Assembly: GCA_036521415.1 (NCBI GenBank)
Contig: DATDHU010000050.1
Span: 1 to 31,484 of the forward strand
Origin: DASXMT01 sp036521415
Lineage (GTDB): Bacteria > Actinomycetota > Acidimicrobiia > Acidimicrobiales > RAAP-2
Length of the DNA: 31,484 nt
Reading direction: 5' to 3'
Made by a program: the position numbers and the translations under genes. Below the pieces are notes generated by a model, which searched no databases, was not told the origin of the DNA, and saw nothing but the letters and a program-made list of their open reading frames with translations. Of the stretch, positions 23,660 through 31,228 are shown piece after piece; the first letter of the stretch is position 1, and each line of letters starts with the position of its first letter.

Positions 23660-24724
23660 GTGAAGAACGACCGGCTTCCCCGTCTCGCCGAGGAGTACGA
23701 GTCGGTCGTTGCCCAGCTGAACGACCCGGAGACGTCGTCTGACCCGCGTCGCCTGCGCGACCTGTCTCGTCGCCACAAGGAGCTGAGCGAGGTCATCGAC
23801 GCATGGCGGCAGTTGCAGGCGGCAGAGTCCGACCTGGACGCGGCGCGCGAGATGGTGGCCGACTCGGTCAGCGAGGAGCGGGACCTGGCCCGGGCCGAGG
23901 TGGACAAGGCCGAGTCGGACATCTCGCGGCTCGAGGAGTCCCTCCAGCAGTTGCTCGTGCCCCGGGACCAGAACGCCGGCCGGAACGTCATCGTCGAGAT
24001 CCGCGGGGCCGAAGGGGGCGAAGAGGCCAACTTGTTCGCCAAGGACCTCTTTGACATGTACACCCGCTACGCGGCGATTCGTGGCTGGAAGGTCGACGTC
24101 ATGTCGTCGAGCCCTTCCGAGCGGGACGGCCTGAACGAGGTCACGTTCCGGGTGTCGGGAGACGACGCCTGGCAACGCCTGGAGCACGAGGGTGGACCTC
24201 ATCGCGTCCAGCGGGTCCCGGTCACCGAGTCCCAGGGCCGCATCCACACCTCGTCGGCCGCGGTAGCCGTGCTGCCCGAAGCAGAAGAGGTCGACGTGGC
24301 CATCGACCCGTCCGACCTGAAGGTCGACGTGTACCGGTCCACCGGGCCGGGTGGCCAGTCGGTGAACACGACCGATTCCGCCGTCCGCATCACCCACCTC
24401 CCCACCGGGATCGTGGTGGCGATGCAGGACGAGAAGAGCCAGATCCAGAACCGGGCCAAGGCCATGACCGTCCTGCGCTCGCGGCTGCTCAAGGCCGAGC
24501 AGGACCGCCAGGCCGCCGAGCAGTCCGCCCAACGCCGCAGCCAGGTCGGGGGTGGCGGGCGATCTGAGAAGATCCGGACGTACAACTACAAGGAGAACCG
24601 GGTCACCGACCACCGCATCAAGCTCACCTTGCACAAGCTCGATCGCGTCCTGATGGGGGATCTCGACGAGCTGACCGACGCGCTCATGGCCGACAAGCGG
24701 AGCAGACAGCTCGAAGAGGAGTGA
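23660..24724 (+). CDS. prfA: Peptide chain release factor 1
   Basis: A 354-residue class I release factor that reads UAG and UAA. The codon-reading tripeptide is P187-V-T189 in VPVTESQGRIHTS, the RF1 type rather than the SPF of RF2. The peptidyl-hydrolase motif is G231-G-Q233 in STGPGGQSVNTTDSAVRI, whose glutamine is the target of PrmC methylation. The start is GTG, apparently leaderless. Its TGA overlaps the GTG of prmC, the gene of the enzyme that modifies it, so the two are coupled. Confidence 0.97.
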   Translation: MKNDRLPRLAEEYESVVAQLNDPETSSDPRRLRDLSRRHKELSEVIDAWRQLQAAESDLDAAREMVADSVSEERDLARAEVDKAESDISRLEESLQQLLVPRDQNAGRNVIVEIRGAEGGEEANLFAKDLFDMYTRYAAIRGWKVDVMSSSPSERDGLNEVTFRVSGDDAWQRLEHEGGPHRVQRVPVTESQGRIHTSSAAVAVLPEAEEVDVAIDPSDLKVDVYRSTGPGGQSVNTTDSAVRITHLPTGIVVAMQDEKSQIQNRAKAMTVLRSRLLKAEQDRQAAEQSAQRRSQVGGGGRSEKIRTYNYKENRVTDHRIKLTLHKLDRVLMGDLDELTDALMADKRSRQLEEE

Positions 24725-25773
24725 CGGCGGTGGTAGGGGAACCGACGCGCCGCCGGTTGGTGGAGGCGGCGACGGCGCGCCTCGGCCCGGGTCTCGAGGG
24801 ACGGTGGATCGTCGAGCATGCGCTCGATCTGGACGGACCCTCACCCGATCGGTCCCCGCCCGCCCGCGGCCTCGACGAACCGGTGGCACCGGGTGTGTCC
24901 AGCCGGGTGGAGTCCATGGTGTCACGGCGCCAGGCCGGCGAGCCGTTGCAGTACATCCTCGGTCGCTGGCCGTTCCGCACCATCGAGCTCGCCGTCGATC
25001 GTCGGGTCCTGATCCCCCGTCCGGAAACGGAAGTTGTGGTCGACGTGGCCCTGGCCGAGCTTCGGAGGGCAACGAGCGAGTGGAGCGGTGCTCCATCGTC
25101 AGGGCGGAGTCCCGTGGCCGTCGACCTCGGGACCGGCTCGGGGGCGATCGCCCTGTCGTTGGCCGTCGAGGGCGGCTCCGGCGATGCCGGCCCCGACGTG
25201 TGGGCCACCGACTCGTCGGTCGAGGCCCTCGAGGTGGCTCGGGCCAACCTGCGGGCGCTGCAGGCCCTGCAGGCGCTACCGACGCCGACGGCTGCACGGG
25301 CGCGGCAGGCGCCGACGGCTGCACGGGCCGCCCGGGCCGAGGGCGAACCGATCCCACCTGACCGGGCCCCACTGGACCGGGCCCCACTGGACCGGGTCCG
25401 ACTGGTGCACGGCGATTGGTTCGCCGCGCTGCCCAAGGGGCTCATGGGCGTGCTCGACCTGATCGTGTCGAACCCGCCCTATGTGTCGGCCGAGGAGTAC
25501 CCCGAGCTCGATCCGGTTGTCCGCCACTGGGAGCCCGAGGGCGCACTGGTGGCGGGCGCGGCAACCGACGGGTCGAGCGGTCTGGCCGAGGTGGAGGCGA
25601 TCATTGCCGGTGCCCCCCGGTGGTTGCGAAGCGGTGGGGCCCTGGTCATCGAAATGGCGCCCCATCAGGCCGACGTTGCGTCGTCCATGGCCCGGCGGGC
25701 CGGATTGGCCCACGTGCGGGTGGAACCCGATCTGGCCGGTCGTCCCCGCGCCCTGGTGGCCACCGGGCAATGA
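24721..25773 (+). CDS. prmC: Release factor glutamine methyltransferase PrmC with internal repeat insertion
   Basis: A 350-residue SAM-dependent enzyme that methylates the GGQ glutamine of release factors; the E. coli protein has about 277 residues. Marks are GEPLQYILGRWPF, LIPRPETE, motif I VDLGTGSGAIALSLA, and the substrate motif N251-P-P-Y254. The extra length is mainly an insertion at about residues 179-228 (Ala/Arg/Pro-rich) made of in-frame tandem repeats, placed between the SAM-binding motif and NPPY. The domain ends remain intact, so the enzyme is probably active. Its GTG overlaps the prfA stop, and its TGA overlaps the next ATG. Confidence 0.94.
   Translation: MTAVVGEPTRRRLVEAATARLGPGLEGRWIVEHALDLDGPSPDRSPPARGLDEPVAPGVSSRVESMVSRRQAGEPLQYILGRWPFRTIELAVDRRVLIPRPETEVVVDVALAELRRATSEWSGAPSSGRSPVAVDLGTGSGAIALSLAVEGGSGDAGPDVWATDSSVEALEVARANLRALQALQALPTPTAARARQAPTAARAARAEGEPIPPDRAPLDRAPLDRVRLVHGDWFAALPKGLMGVLDLIVSNPPYVSAEEYPELDPVVRHWEPEGALVAGAATDGSSGLAEVEAIIAGAPRWLRSGGALVIEMAPHQADVASSMARRAGLAHVRVEPDLAGRPRALVATGQ
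25284..25404 (+). repeat. In-frame coding tandem repeats inside prmC
   Basis: An 18-bp string starting GCCGACGGCTGC occurs at 25284-25301 and 25311-25328, 27 bp apart (PTAARARQA / PTAARAARA). Then a 15-bp unit, GACCGGGCCCCACTG, occurs at 25360-25374 and 25375-25389, with a diverged third copy at 25390-25404 (DRAPL, DRAPL, DRVRL). All periods are multiples of three, so copy-number change would keep the frame. Confidence 0.85.
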
Positions 25774-26459
25774 CGTACATCGTCCCGGCTGACGATCCTG
25801 CTGCCCTCGAACAGACCGCCGAGGCGCTGGGGCGCGGCGAGGTGGTGGGTGTCCCCACCGACACCGTCTACGGGTTGGCGGTGGACCCCTTCCGACCCGA
25901 TGCCGTCTCCCGCGTGTTCGACCTCAAGGCCCGTCCCGAGTCAGCGGCCCTCCCCGTGCTGGTCGGGGGCTGGGACCAGGTCGAGTTGATCGCCGGGACA
26001 CTCCCTGTGTCGGCGCGGTTGCTGGCCGATCGGCATTGGCCGGGAGCACTGACGCTGGTGGTTCCCCGTCACCGGCGCTTCACCGCCGACCTCGGCGGCC
26101 GCGAGTCACCGCCGTACACCGTCGGTGTTCGCTGGCCGGACCACCCCGCGGTCCGGGCGCTCTGCGCCATGAGCGGTCCCTTGGCTGTCACCAGTGCCAA
26201 CCGGCACGGCGAGCAGCCCTTCACGGCAGCCGAGCAGGTGGCGGCGGCATTCCCCCGGGCAGCCCCGAGAGCCCCGTCCATGGAAGGCCCGGGCGCCCCA
26301 CACCTCGACGCCATGGTGGCGGGTGTCGGCGTCGGTATCGTCCTCGACGGGGGGCGATGTGAGGGGATCCCGTCGACGGTGGTCGAATGCCGGGGCCCGG
26401 CGTCGAGATGCCTGCGCGACGGGTCCATCCCCTGGTCGACCCTCTTTGAGACTGGCTGA
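25770..26459 (+). CDS. Sua5/YrdC-type L-threonylcarbamoyladenylate synthase
   Basis: A 229-residue enzyme that makes threonylcarbamoyl-AMP from threonine, bicarbonate and ATP, the first step of the t6A modification at A37 of tRNAs reading ANN codons. Family marks are VGVPTDTVYGLAVDP, the K53-x-R55 pair in DLKARPESAALPVLV, HWPGALTLVVP, VGVRWPDHP and LAVTSANRHGE. The length fits a single YrdC (TsaC) domain with a short tail, without the full Sua5 C-terminal domain. The ATG overlaps the prmC stop as ATGA; the frame is open further upstream inside prmC, but that extension has no family match. The gene order prfA-prmC-Sua5 is as in Mycobacterium. Confidence 0.92.
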   Translation: MTYIVPADDPAALEQTAEALGRGEVVGVPTDTVYGLAVDPFRPDAVSRVFDLKARPESAALPVLVGGWDQVELIAGTLPVSARLLADRHWPGALTLVVPRHRRFTADLGGRESPPYTVGVRWPDHPAVRALCAMSGPLAVTSANRHGEQPFTAAEQVAAAFPRAAPRAPSMEGPGAPHLDAMVAGVGVGIVLDGGRCEGIPSTVVECRGPASRCLRDGSIPWSTLFETG

Positions 26460-26575
26460 AGGAGTACTGCTCCACGCCCAATTGGGCTCCATGACCGGCA
26501 CGGCTCTACCGGGTCCGATGACCGGGCCCGGTGGTCGGGTCGAAGCACACACGGTCGCTCCGCGGCCACCCTCAG
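26460..26575. other. Intergenic stretch with two perfect 12-bp palindromes
   Basis: Between the Sua5-type gene and the leuB promoter are GCCCAATTGGGC (26476-26487) and ACCGGGCCCGGT (26521-26532), each perfectly self-complementary. The first lies 17 bp after the stop and could mark transcript end or a binding site; neither has a T-run. No gene is visible on either strand. Confidence 0.45.
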
Positions 26576-26605
26576 TTGACGAACACGCCATAAGCGGGGG
26601 AAACT
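26576..26605 (+). promoter_or_regulatory. Probable promoter of the leader peptide and leuB operon
   Basis: TTGACG (26576-26581) is a near-perfect -35. An 18-bp spacer leads to GAAACT (26600-26605), a weak -10. Transcription would then begin at about 26612, two bases before the ATG of the leader peptide, giving a nearly leaderless transcript. The -10 call is the weak part. Confidence 0.45.
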
Positions 26606-26613
26606 AGCCAGCC

Positions 26614-26661
26614 ATGGACCACACTCACCCGAACCCTTTCACCGTATTTATTATCGAGTAG
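26614..26661 (+). CDS. Candidate leader peptide of the leuB-ilvE-cimA operon
   Basis: A 15-residue frame, MDHTHPNPFTVFIIE, ending in TAG. It holds Val-Phe-Ile-Ile in a row near its end, encoded by GTA-TTT-ATT-ATC, three of which end in A or T and should be rare in this GC-rich genome. It starts just after a likely promoter, its stop codon is the base of a strong hairpin, and an intrinsic terminator follows 30 bases later, ahead of branched-chain amino-acid genes. This is the arrangement of a transcription attenuator sensing isoleucine or valine. Such leaders are known for ilv and leu operons in Actinobacteria; that this frame is translated is inference. Confidence 0.6.
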   Translation: MDHTHPNPFTVFIIE

Positions 26662-26688
26662 GCACACAACCGAGCCCGGTGTGTGCCT
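26660..26688 (+). promoter_or_regulatory. Leader hairpin starting at the leader-peptide stop codon
   Basis: AGGCACACA (26660-26668) pairs perfectly with TGTGTGCCT (26680-26688). With one bulged A the stem can extend inward as ACCG/CGGT, giving 12-13 pairs and a 4-base loop. Its 5' arm begins within the TAG stop, so a ribosome stalled on the Ile codons or waiting at the stop would cover that arm. The freed 3' side (CGGT, 26677-26680) could pair with ACCG (26693-26696) of the terminator, only 4 bp, so the antiterminator is weakly supported. Confidence 0.6.
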
Positions 26689-26692
26689 CCTG

Positions 26693-26717
26693 ACCGTCCA
26701 CAAGGTGGGCGGTTTTT
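26693..26717 (+). terminator. Intrinsic terminator ahead of leuB (candidate attenuator)
   Basis: ACCGTCCAC (26693-26701) pairs with GTGGGCGGT (26705-26713), 9 bp with one G-U pair and a 3-base loop, followed directly by a T-run (26713-26717). It is the only classic stem-plus-T-run terminator I find in the window. It lies downstream of the leader frame and 156 bases before leuB, so it must be bypassed for leuB expression from the upstream promoter. Confidence 0.75.
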
Positions 26718-26873
26718 CAATTTCCGGCGTACCGTGAGATGCCCACCGGCTCGGGAAGCCGACCGGCGGGCCAGGCACAGACCGGGTGACGAGGGCGAGG
26801 CCGAGGGCACAGACGGCCCATCTCGACCCACGATCCGAACGAGAACGACGAATCAACGAACACAGAACGGGAC
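26718..26873 (+). other. Untranslated stretch between the attenuator and leuB
   Basis: This 156-bp segment has no clear gene. A TACCGT near 26730 is -10-like but lacks a -35. A 94-codon frame on the minus strand (26856 to 26572) crosses it and the attenuator but has no recognisable product. The ribosome site of leuB is poor, with only ACGGGA a few bases before the ATG. Confidence 0.35.
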
Positions 26874-27911
26874 ATGACAGACGTGAACACGTACAAGGTA
26901 GGCCTCATCGGAGGAGACGGCATCGGCCCCGAGGTGGTCGCTGAGGCATTGAAGGTGGTCGAGGCAACGGGGGTGGCACTCGACACCACCTCTTACGATC
27001 TCGGCGCCGACCGATACCTGCGGACCGGGGAGGTGCTGCCCGACGAGACGCTCGAGGAGCTCCGGGGTCTCGACGCCGTGCTGCTCGGCGCGGTCGGGCC
27101 CCCGGTGGGCTCCACCGAGGTCCCGCCCGGCACGTTGGAGCGGGGCCTCCTGCTCCGGCTGCGCTTCGAGCTCGACCTCTACATCAACATGCGCCCGTTC
27201 ATCGGTGTCCCCGGAGCGTTGGCGCCCGACTGCGACTTCGTGGTCATCCGGGAGAACACCGAGGGCACCTATGCCGGCGAGGGCGGCTTCTTGCGCAAGG
27301 GTACGCCGTTCGAGGTGGCCACCCAGGGCTCGGTCAACACCCGGCACGGCGTGGAGCGTTGCGCCCGGTTTGCTTTCGAGCTGGCCGACAAGCGTCCCCG
27401 GCACCACCTCACCCTGGTGCACAAGACGAACGTGCTGACCTTCGCCGGCGACCTCTGGCAGCGGGCCGTGACCGAGGTGGCCGCGGAGTTTCCCGAAGTG
27501 ACCTGGGACTACAACCACGTCGACGCCACCTGCATCTACCTGGTCGAGAACCCGGCTCGCTACGACGTGATCGTGACCGACAACTTGTTCGGCGACATCA
27601 TCACCGACCTGGCCGGGGCGGTGGCCGGAGGCATCGGCTACGCCGCTTCGGGCAACCTCAACCCGGCCCGGACCGGCCCGTCGCTCTTCGAGCCGGTGCA
27701 CGGCGCCGCCCATGACATCGCCGGGACGGGCAAGGCCAATCCGGCCGCCGCCATCAGCTCCGCCGCCCTCATGCTCGACCAGCTGGGTGAGGCCGACGCC
27801 GCTGACCGGGTAGCCAAGGCCGTACGGGACTACATCGTCTCGGCCGCGTCCTCCCCCGAATCCGACCTCTCCACCGCCGCTATTGGCGACGCCATCGCAG
27901 AAAGGCTCTGA
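26874..27911 (+). CDS. leuB: 3-isopropylmalate dehydrogenase (isocitrate/isopropylmalate dehydrogenase family)
   Basis: A 345-residue NAD-dependent beta-decarboxylating dehydrogenase. Marks are YKVGLIGGDGIGPEVV at the N-terminus, the substrate Arg region LLLRLRFELDLYINMRPF, VIRENTEGTYAGEGG, VHKTNVLTF, and the metal-site DNLFGDIITDLAGAVAGG. LeuB acts in leucine synthesis and, in the citramalate route, on 3-methylmalate on the way to 2-oxobutyrate. Its placement with cimA suggests the second role too. It is the first structural gene after the candidate attenuator and lies 3 bases before ilvE. Confidence 0.93.
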   Translation: MTDVNTYKVGLIGGDGIGPEVVAEALKVVEATGVALDTTSYDLGADRYLRTGEVLPDETLEELRGLDAVLLGAVGPPVGSTEVPPGTLERGLLLRLRFELDLYINMRPFIGVPGALAPDCDFVVIRENTEGTYAGEGGFLRKGTPFEVATQGSVNTRHGVERCARFAFELADKRPRHHLTLVHKTNVLTFAGDLWQRAVTEVAAEFPEVTWDYNHVDATCIYLVENPARYDVIVTDNLFGDIITDLAGAVAGGIGYAASGNLNPARTGPSLFEPVHGAAHDIAGTGKANPAAAISSAALMLDQLGEADAADRVAKAVRDYIVSAASSPESDLSTAAIGDAIAERL

Positions 27912-27914
27912 GCC

Positions 27915-28844
27915 GTGCCCATCGAACCGACTGACAAGATCTGGATGGACGGTGAGCTCGTCAACTGGGCCGACGCCACGGTCCACGTCCTCACCCACAC
28001 CATGCACTACGGCTCCGGTGTGTTCGAGGGCATCCGGGCGTACCCCACCCCCCGCGGGGTGGCCGTGTTCCGGCTCCGTGACCACATCGATCGACTGTTC
28101 GCCTCGGCCAAGGTCTTCCTCATCGACGTACCGTTCACCGTCGACGAGGTGGTCGAGGCCACCCGGTCGCTGGTGCGGGCGAACGGCCTCGACGACGGGT
28201 GCTACATCAGACCCCTCGTCTATCTGGGCTACGGCGAGATGGGCCTGAACCCCATGCCCTGCCCGGTCAACGTGTCCATCGCCGCTTGGCCCTGGGGCAC
28301 CTACCTGGGCGACGAGGGGGTCGCCAACGGCGTGTCCACCAAGATCAGTTCGTGGCGCCGCCACGACCCCAACGCCGTGCCCACCGCGGCCAAAGGCACC
28401 GGTATGTACGTCAACTCGTCGCTGGCCAAGGTCGAGGCGATCAAGGCCGGCTACGACGAGGCCATCCTATTGGCCCCGGACGGAAACGTCAGCGAGTGCA
28501 CGGGCGAGAACATCTTCGTCGTCCGCGACGGGGTGATCTCTACGCCTCCCACCTCTGACGCGGGAGCGCTGCAGGGCATCACCCAGAGCTCCATCGAGAC
28601 CATCGCCCGTGATTTCGGGTACGAGGTCACCTACGAACAGCTCATCCGGACCGACCTGTACACGGCGGACGAGGCGTTCCTCACCGGGACGGCGGCAGAA
28701 GTGGTGCCAATCCGGGCGGTGGACGACCGCGAAGTGGGATCGGGGAAGCCCGGACCCATCACCCGCCGGCTGCAGCAGACCTACTTCGCCACCGTGCGCG
28801 GGGAGGTCGACCAGTACAAGGACTGGTTGGACCATGTCGAATAA
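27915..28844 (+). CDS. ilvE: Branched-chain amino-acid aminotransferase
   Basis: A 309-residue fold-type IV PLP enzyme catalysing the last step of Ile, Val and Leu synthesis. It shows HTMHYGSGVFEGIRAY at the N-terminus, the PLP lysine K172 in NSSLAKVEAIKAGYDEAI, ECTGENIFVVRDG, and EAFLTGTAAEVVPI. The short (about 310-residue) form is the E. coli IlvE type rather than the longer type of some Actinobacteria. The start is GTG, 3 bases after the leuB stop, with AAAGG upstream inside leuB. Its end overlaps the likely cimA start by 11 bases. Confidence 0.95.
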   Translation: MPIEPTDKIWMDGELVNWADATVHVLTHTMHYGSGVFEGIRAYPTPRGVAVFRLRDHIDRLFASAKVFLIDVPFTVDEVVEATRSLVRANGLDDGCYIRPLVYLGYGEMGLNPMPCPVNVSIAAWPWGTYLGDEGVANGVSTKISSWRRHDPNAVPTAAKGTGMYVNSSLAKVEAIKAGYDEAILLAPDGNVSECTGENIFVVRDGVISTPPTSDAGALQGITQSSIETIARDFGYEVTYEQLIRTDLYTADEAFLTGTAAEVVPIRAVDDREVGSGKPGPITRRLQQTYFATVRGEVDQYKDWLDHVE

Positions 28845-30534
28845 GTCGCGCACGTCGAACGCGCACCATCACCCCACTCCCGGCCAGCAGGCCCACGCCG
28901 ATGTGAAGCGGGCCCACAGCCACTCGGGCGAGGCCGGTGGCGGGCACGACTTCCGGCTCCCGGTCATGCCTGCGGCGGTGGACGTGTTCGACACCACGTT
29001 GCGGGACGGCTCCCAGCAAGAGGGACTGTCCCTCACCGTCGACGACAAGCTGCGAGTGGCCGAGCAGCTCGACCACCTGGGGGTGAGCTTCATCGAGGGC
29101 GGCTGGCCCGGGGCCAATCCGAAGGACGAAGAATTCTTTGCCCGGGCCCCCAAGGAACTGCACCTGTCGTCGGCCACGCTGGTCGCCTTCGGTTCGACCC
29201 GGCGGGCCGGGGTCCGGGCCGAGGACGACGAGACCCTCCGCCAGATGGTCAACGCCCAGACGGCGGCGGTGTGCATCGTGGCCAAGTCTTCCGAGATGCA
29301 CGTGGTCGACGCCTTGCGCACGTCGCTCGATGAGGCCGTCGCCATGGTGGCCGATTCCGTCGACTTCCTGCGCCGGAACGACCTCCGGGTATTCCTCGAC
29401 GCCGAGCACTTCTTCGACGGGTACAAGGCCAATCCCGAGTTCACCATGAGGATCCTGCGTGCCGCCGAGGAAGCGGGTGCCGAGACACTCGTGCTGTGTG
29501 ACACCAACGGGGGCACCCTGCCCGACGAGGTGGCCGGGATCGTCCCGAACGTGTTGGGTCGCTTCGAGACGCAGGTCGGTGTGCACTTCCACAACGACAG
29601 CGGCTGTGCCGTGGCCAACTCCCTCGCCGCCGTGGGGACGGGCGCCACCCATGTGCAGGGATGCGTGAACGGCTACGGCGAGCGGTCGGGCAACGCCGAC
29701 CTGGCCGCAGCCATCCCCAACCTCTCGCTGAAGTTGCACGTGCGGACCATCCCCACCGACCGGCTCGAGCTCCTGACCCCGGTGTCCCACCACATCGCCG
29801 AGCTGGTCAACATCGCCCCCAACCCGCAGCAGCCCTACGTGGGGTCGTCGGTCTTCGCCCACAAGGCGGGACTGCACACCAGCGCCATAGCCCGGCGTTC
29901 GGACGCCTACGAGCACGTCGACCCCGAGCTGGTGGGGAACGGGACCCGCTTCGTGGTGTCCGAGATGGCCGGCCGCTCGACGCTGGCCCTCAAGGCCAAG
30001 GAGCTGGGTTTGGAGCTCGATTCCCAGGCCATGACGTCGGTGCTCGATTCGCTGAAGCGACTGGAGAACGCCGGCTACCACTTCGAGGTGGCCGACGCCT
30101 CGCTGGAGCTGTTGTTGCGGGACTCGACGGGTTGGAAGCAGGACTTCTTCGAGCTGGACGCCTACCGGGTGATCTCCGACCACACCGGCGCCCAGAGCAC
30201 CGAGGCGACGGTGAAGGTGTTCGTCGGCGACCAGCGGCACGTGGCCACGGCGGAGGGGAACGGACCGGTGAACGCTCTCGACGGCGCCTTGCGGCAGGCC
30301 CTCGGTTCTCGCTTTCCGGCTCTGGAGCACATTCACCTGGTCGACTACCGGGTCCGGGTGCTCAACACGTCGCGAGGCACCGGTTCGATCACCCGGGTCC
30401 TCATTGATTCCACCGACGGCGAGACGATCTGGACCACCATCGGCGTCTCGGAGAACATCATCGAGGCGTCGTGGCAGGCTCTGTCCGATTCCATCGTCTA
30501 CGGTCTGCTGCACGCCAGAGAGGCGAGCGGCTAG
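28834..30534 (+). CDS. cimA: (R)-Citramalate synthase, LeuA/CimA family
   Basis: A 566-residue aldolase-type enzyme condensing pyruvate and acetyl-CoA to citramalate, which gives 2-oxobutyrate for isoleucine without threonine deaminase. The catalytic start is FDTTLRDGSQQEGLSL (R57, D58), then FIEGGWPGANPKDEEFF, which marks the CimA group rather than 2-isopropylmalate synthases. The metal histidines are H251 and H253 (VHFHNDSG), followed by GCVNGYGERSGNADL. The C-terminal regulatory domain follows about residue 425. The ATG at 28834 overlaps ilvE and adds a His-rich 44-residue lead. An ATG at 28966 would give 522 residues, closer to the family, but has no ribosome site. The start is therefore uncertain; the product is not. 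Confidence 0.88.
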   Translation: MSNKSRTSNAHHHPTPGQQAHADVKRAHSHSGEAGGGHDFRLPVMPAAVDVFDTTLRDGSQQEGLSLTVDDKLRVAEQLDHLGVSFIEGGWPGANPKDEEFFARAPKELHLSSATLVAFGSTRRAGVRAEDDETLRQMVNAQTAAVCIVAKSSEMHVVDALRTSLDEAVAMVADSVDFLRRNDLRVFLDAEHFFDGYKANPEFTMRILRAAEEAGAETLVLCDTNGGTLPDEVAGIVPNVLGRFETQVGVHFHNDSGCAVANSLAAVGTGATHVQGCVNGYGERSGNADLAAAIPNLSLKLHVRTIPTDRLELLTPVSHHIAELVNIAPNPQQPYVGSSVFAHKAGLHTSAIARRSDAYEHVDPELVGNGTRFVVSEMAGRSTLALKAKELGLELDSQAMTSVLDSLKRLENAGYHFEVADASLELLLRDSTGWKQDFFELDAYRVISDHTGAQSTEATVKVFVGDQRHVATAEGNGPVNALDGALRQALGSRFPALEHIHLVDYRVRVLNTSRGTGSITRVLIDSTDGETIWTTIGVSENIIEASWQALSDSIVYGLLHAREASG

Positions 30535-30582
30535 TACAGGCCGACAATTCGACGGACCGAACGAGGTACCAGGAGCACACGG

Positions 30583-31179
30583 ATGACCCAACCGAGTTTC
30601 GTACCCATCGTCGAGGCCGACCAGGTCCGAGAGGCGTACCGGCTGCACGTGCCGGGTATCTGGACCCAGTCGCGCCCGTCCGAGCTCCGGGGCAGCACGC
30701 ACCCCACCGGTCCGAGCCTGGGGACCCCCGGCCCTGATCAGGGATTCGCCCTGAAGCTGGCCCGGCGGTTCGAGGACCGGTTGGAGCTGGCCGAGGGCGA
30801 GTCGATCGAGGACGCCATCGCCGGCGCAACCGCGGTAGGCATGCGCCGGGCCGCGCGGTTCGGACGGGCACCGTCCATCCACGACCTGACCTTCGCCTTC
30901 ACCCTGTGGGGGTTCCTGGGCGGCGCCCCGCCCGATCTGATTGCCGAGCGGACGCCGCTCTTCCGGTCGGCTTCGCACCACTACGAGGCCCAGCGGGCCA
31001 TCGCCGACCGGGTCCGGGACGACACGCTGCGGCTCACTCCGGACCAGGTACGGTCCGGACTGGAGGACTGGCGGCGGCTGCTGGAGGTGCCGGCTGGGCC
31101 CGCGCCGGTTGAGGCCGCGCCGGTTGAGGCCGCGCCGGTTGAGGCCGCGCCGACCGCCACCGCGGCGGCCGGGGACTGA
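30583..31179 (+). CDS. Unrecognised protein downstream of cimA, C-terminal PVEAA repeats
   Basis: A 198-residue protein I do not recognise. It has no signal peptide or membrane segment and looks mainly helical. Notable segments are GPDQGFALKLARRFEDRLEL, then an Ala-rich helix with GMRRAARFGRAP, then FTLWGFLGGAPPDLIAERTPLF. The tail (from about residue 172) is Pro/Ala-rich with three copies of APVEA and is likely disordered. A good AGGAG lies 7 bases before the ATG. It follows cimA by 48 bases on the same strand, so it may belong to the operon. Codon usage fits a real gene (GC-rich third positions). Confidence 0.75.
   Translation: MTQPSFVPIVEADQVREAYRLHVPGIWTQSRPSELRGSTHPTGPSLGTPGPDQGFALKLARRFEDRLELAEGESIEDAIAGATAVGMRRAARFGRAPSIHDLTFAFTLWGFLGGAPPDLIAERTPLFRSASHHYEAQRAIADRVRDDTLRLTPDQVRSGLEDWRRLLEVPAGPAPVEAAPVEAAPVEAAPTATAAAGD
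31102..31146 (+). repeat. Three 15-bp in-frame tandem repeats at a gene end
   Basis: The unit GCGCCGGTTGAGGCC is repeated three times without change (31102-31116, 31117-31131, 31132-31146) and begins a fourth time. It encodes the APVEA repeats. Identical copies suggest recent slippage. Confidence 0.9.
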
Positions 31180-31228
31180 CCTCGAGGGCCGCACTCCTCA
31201 GGGCGGTCGGGTCTCTTCGTGGTTCTCA

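Noticed and set aside
26614..26717. T-box riboswitch for a branched-chain tRNA
   Set aside because: The region lacks the conserved T-box antiterminator sequence and the long Stem I; the leader-peptide model explains it better.
26572..26856. A 94-codon minus-strand frame over the leuB leader
   Set aside because: It covers the attenuator elements, has no recognisable product or ribosome site, and contradicts the plus-strand promoter and terminator arrangement.
28759..31194. An 811-codon open frame on the minus strand
   Set aside because: It is exactly antisense to cimA and the following gene; GC-rich third positions remove stops on the opposite strand. Its translation has no family features. 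The same holds for long antisense frames at 502-2004, 3434-4924 and 26853-28364.
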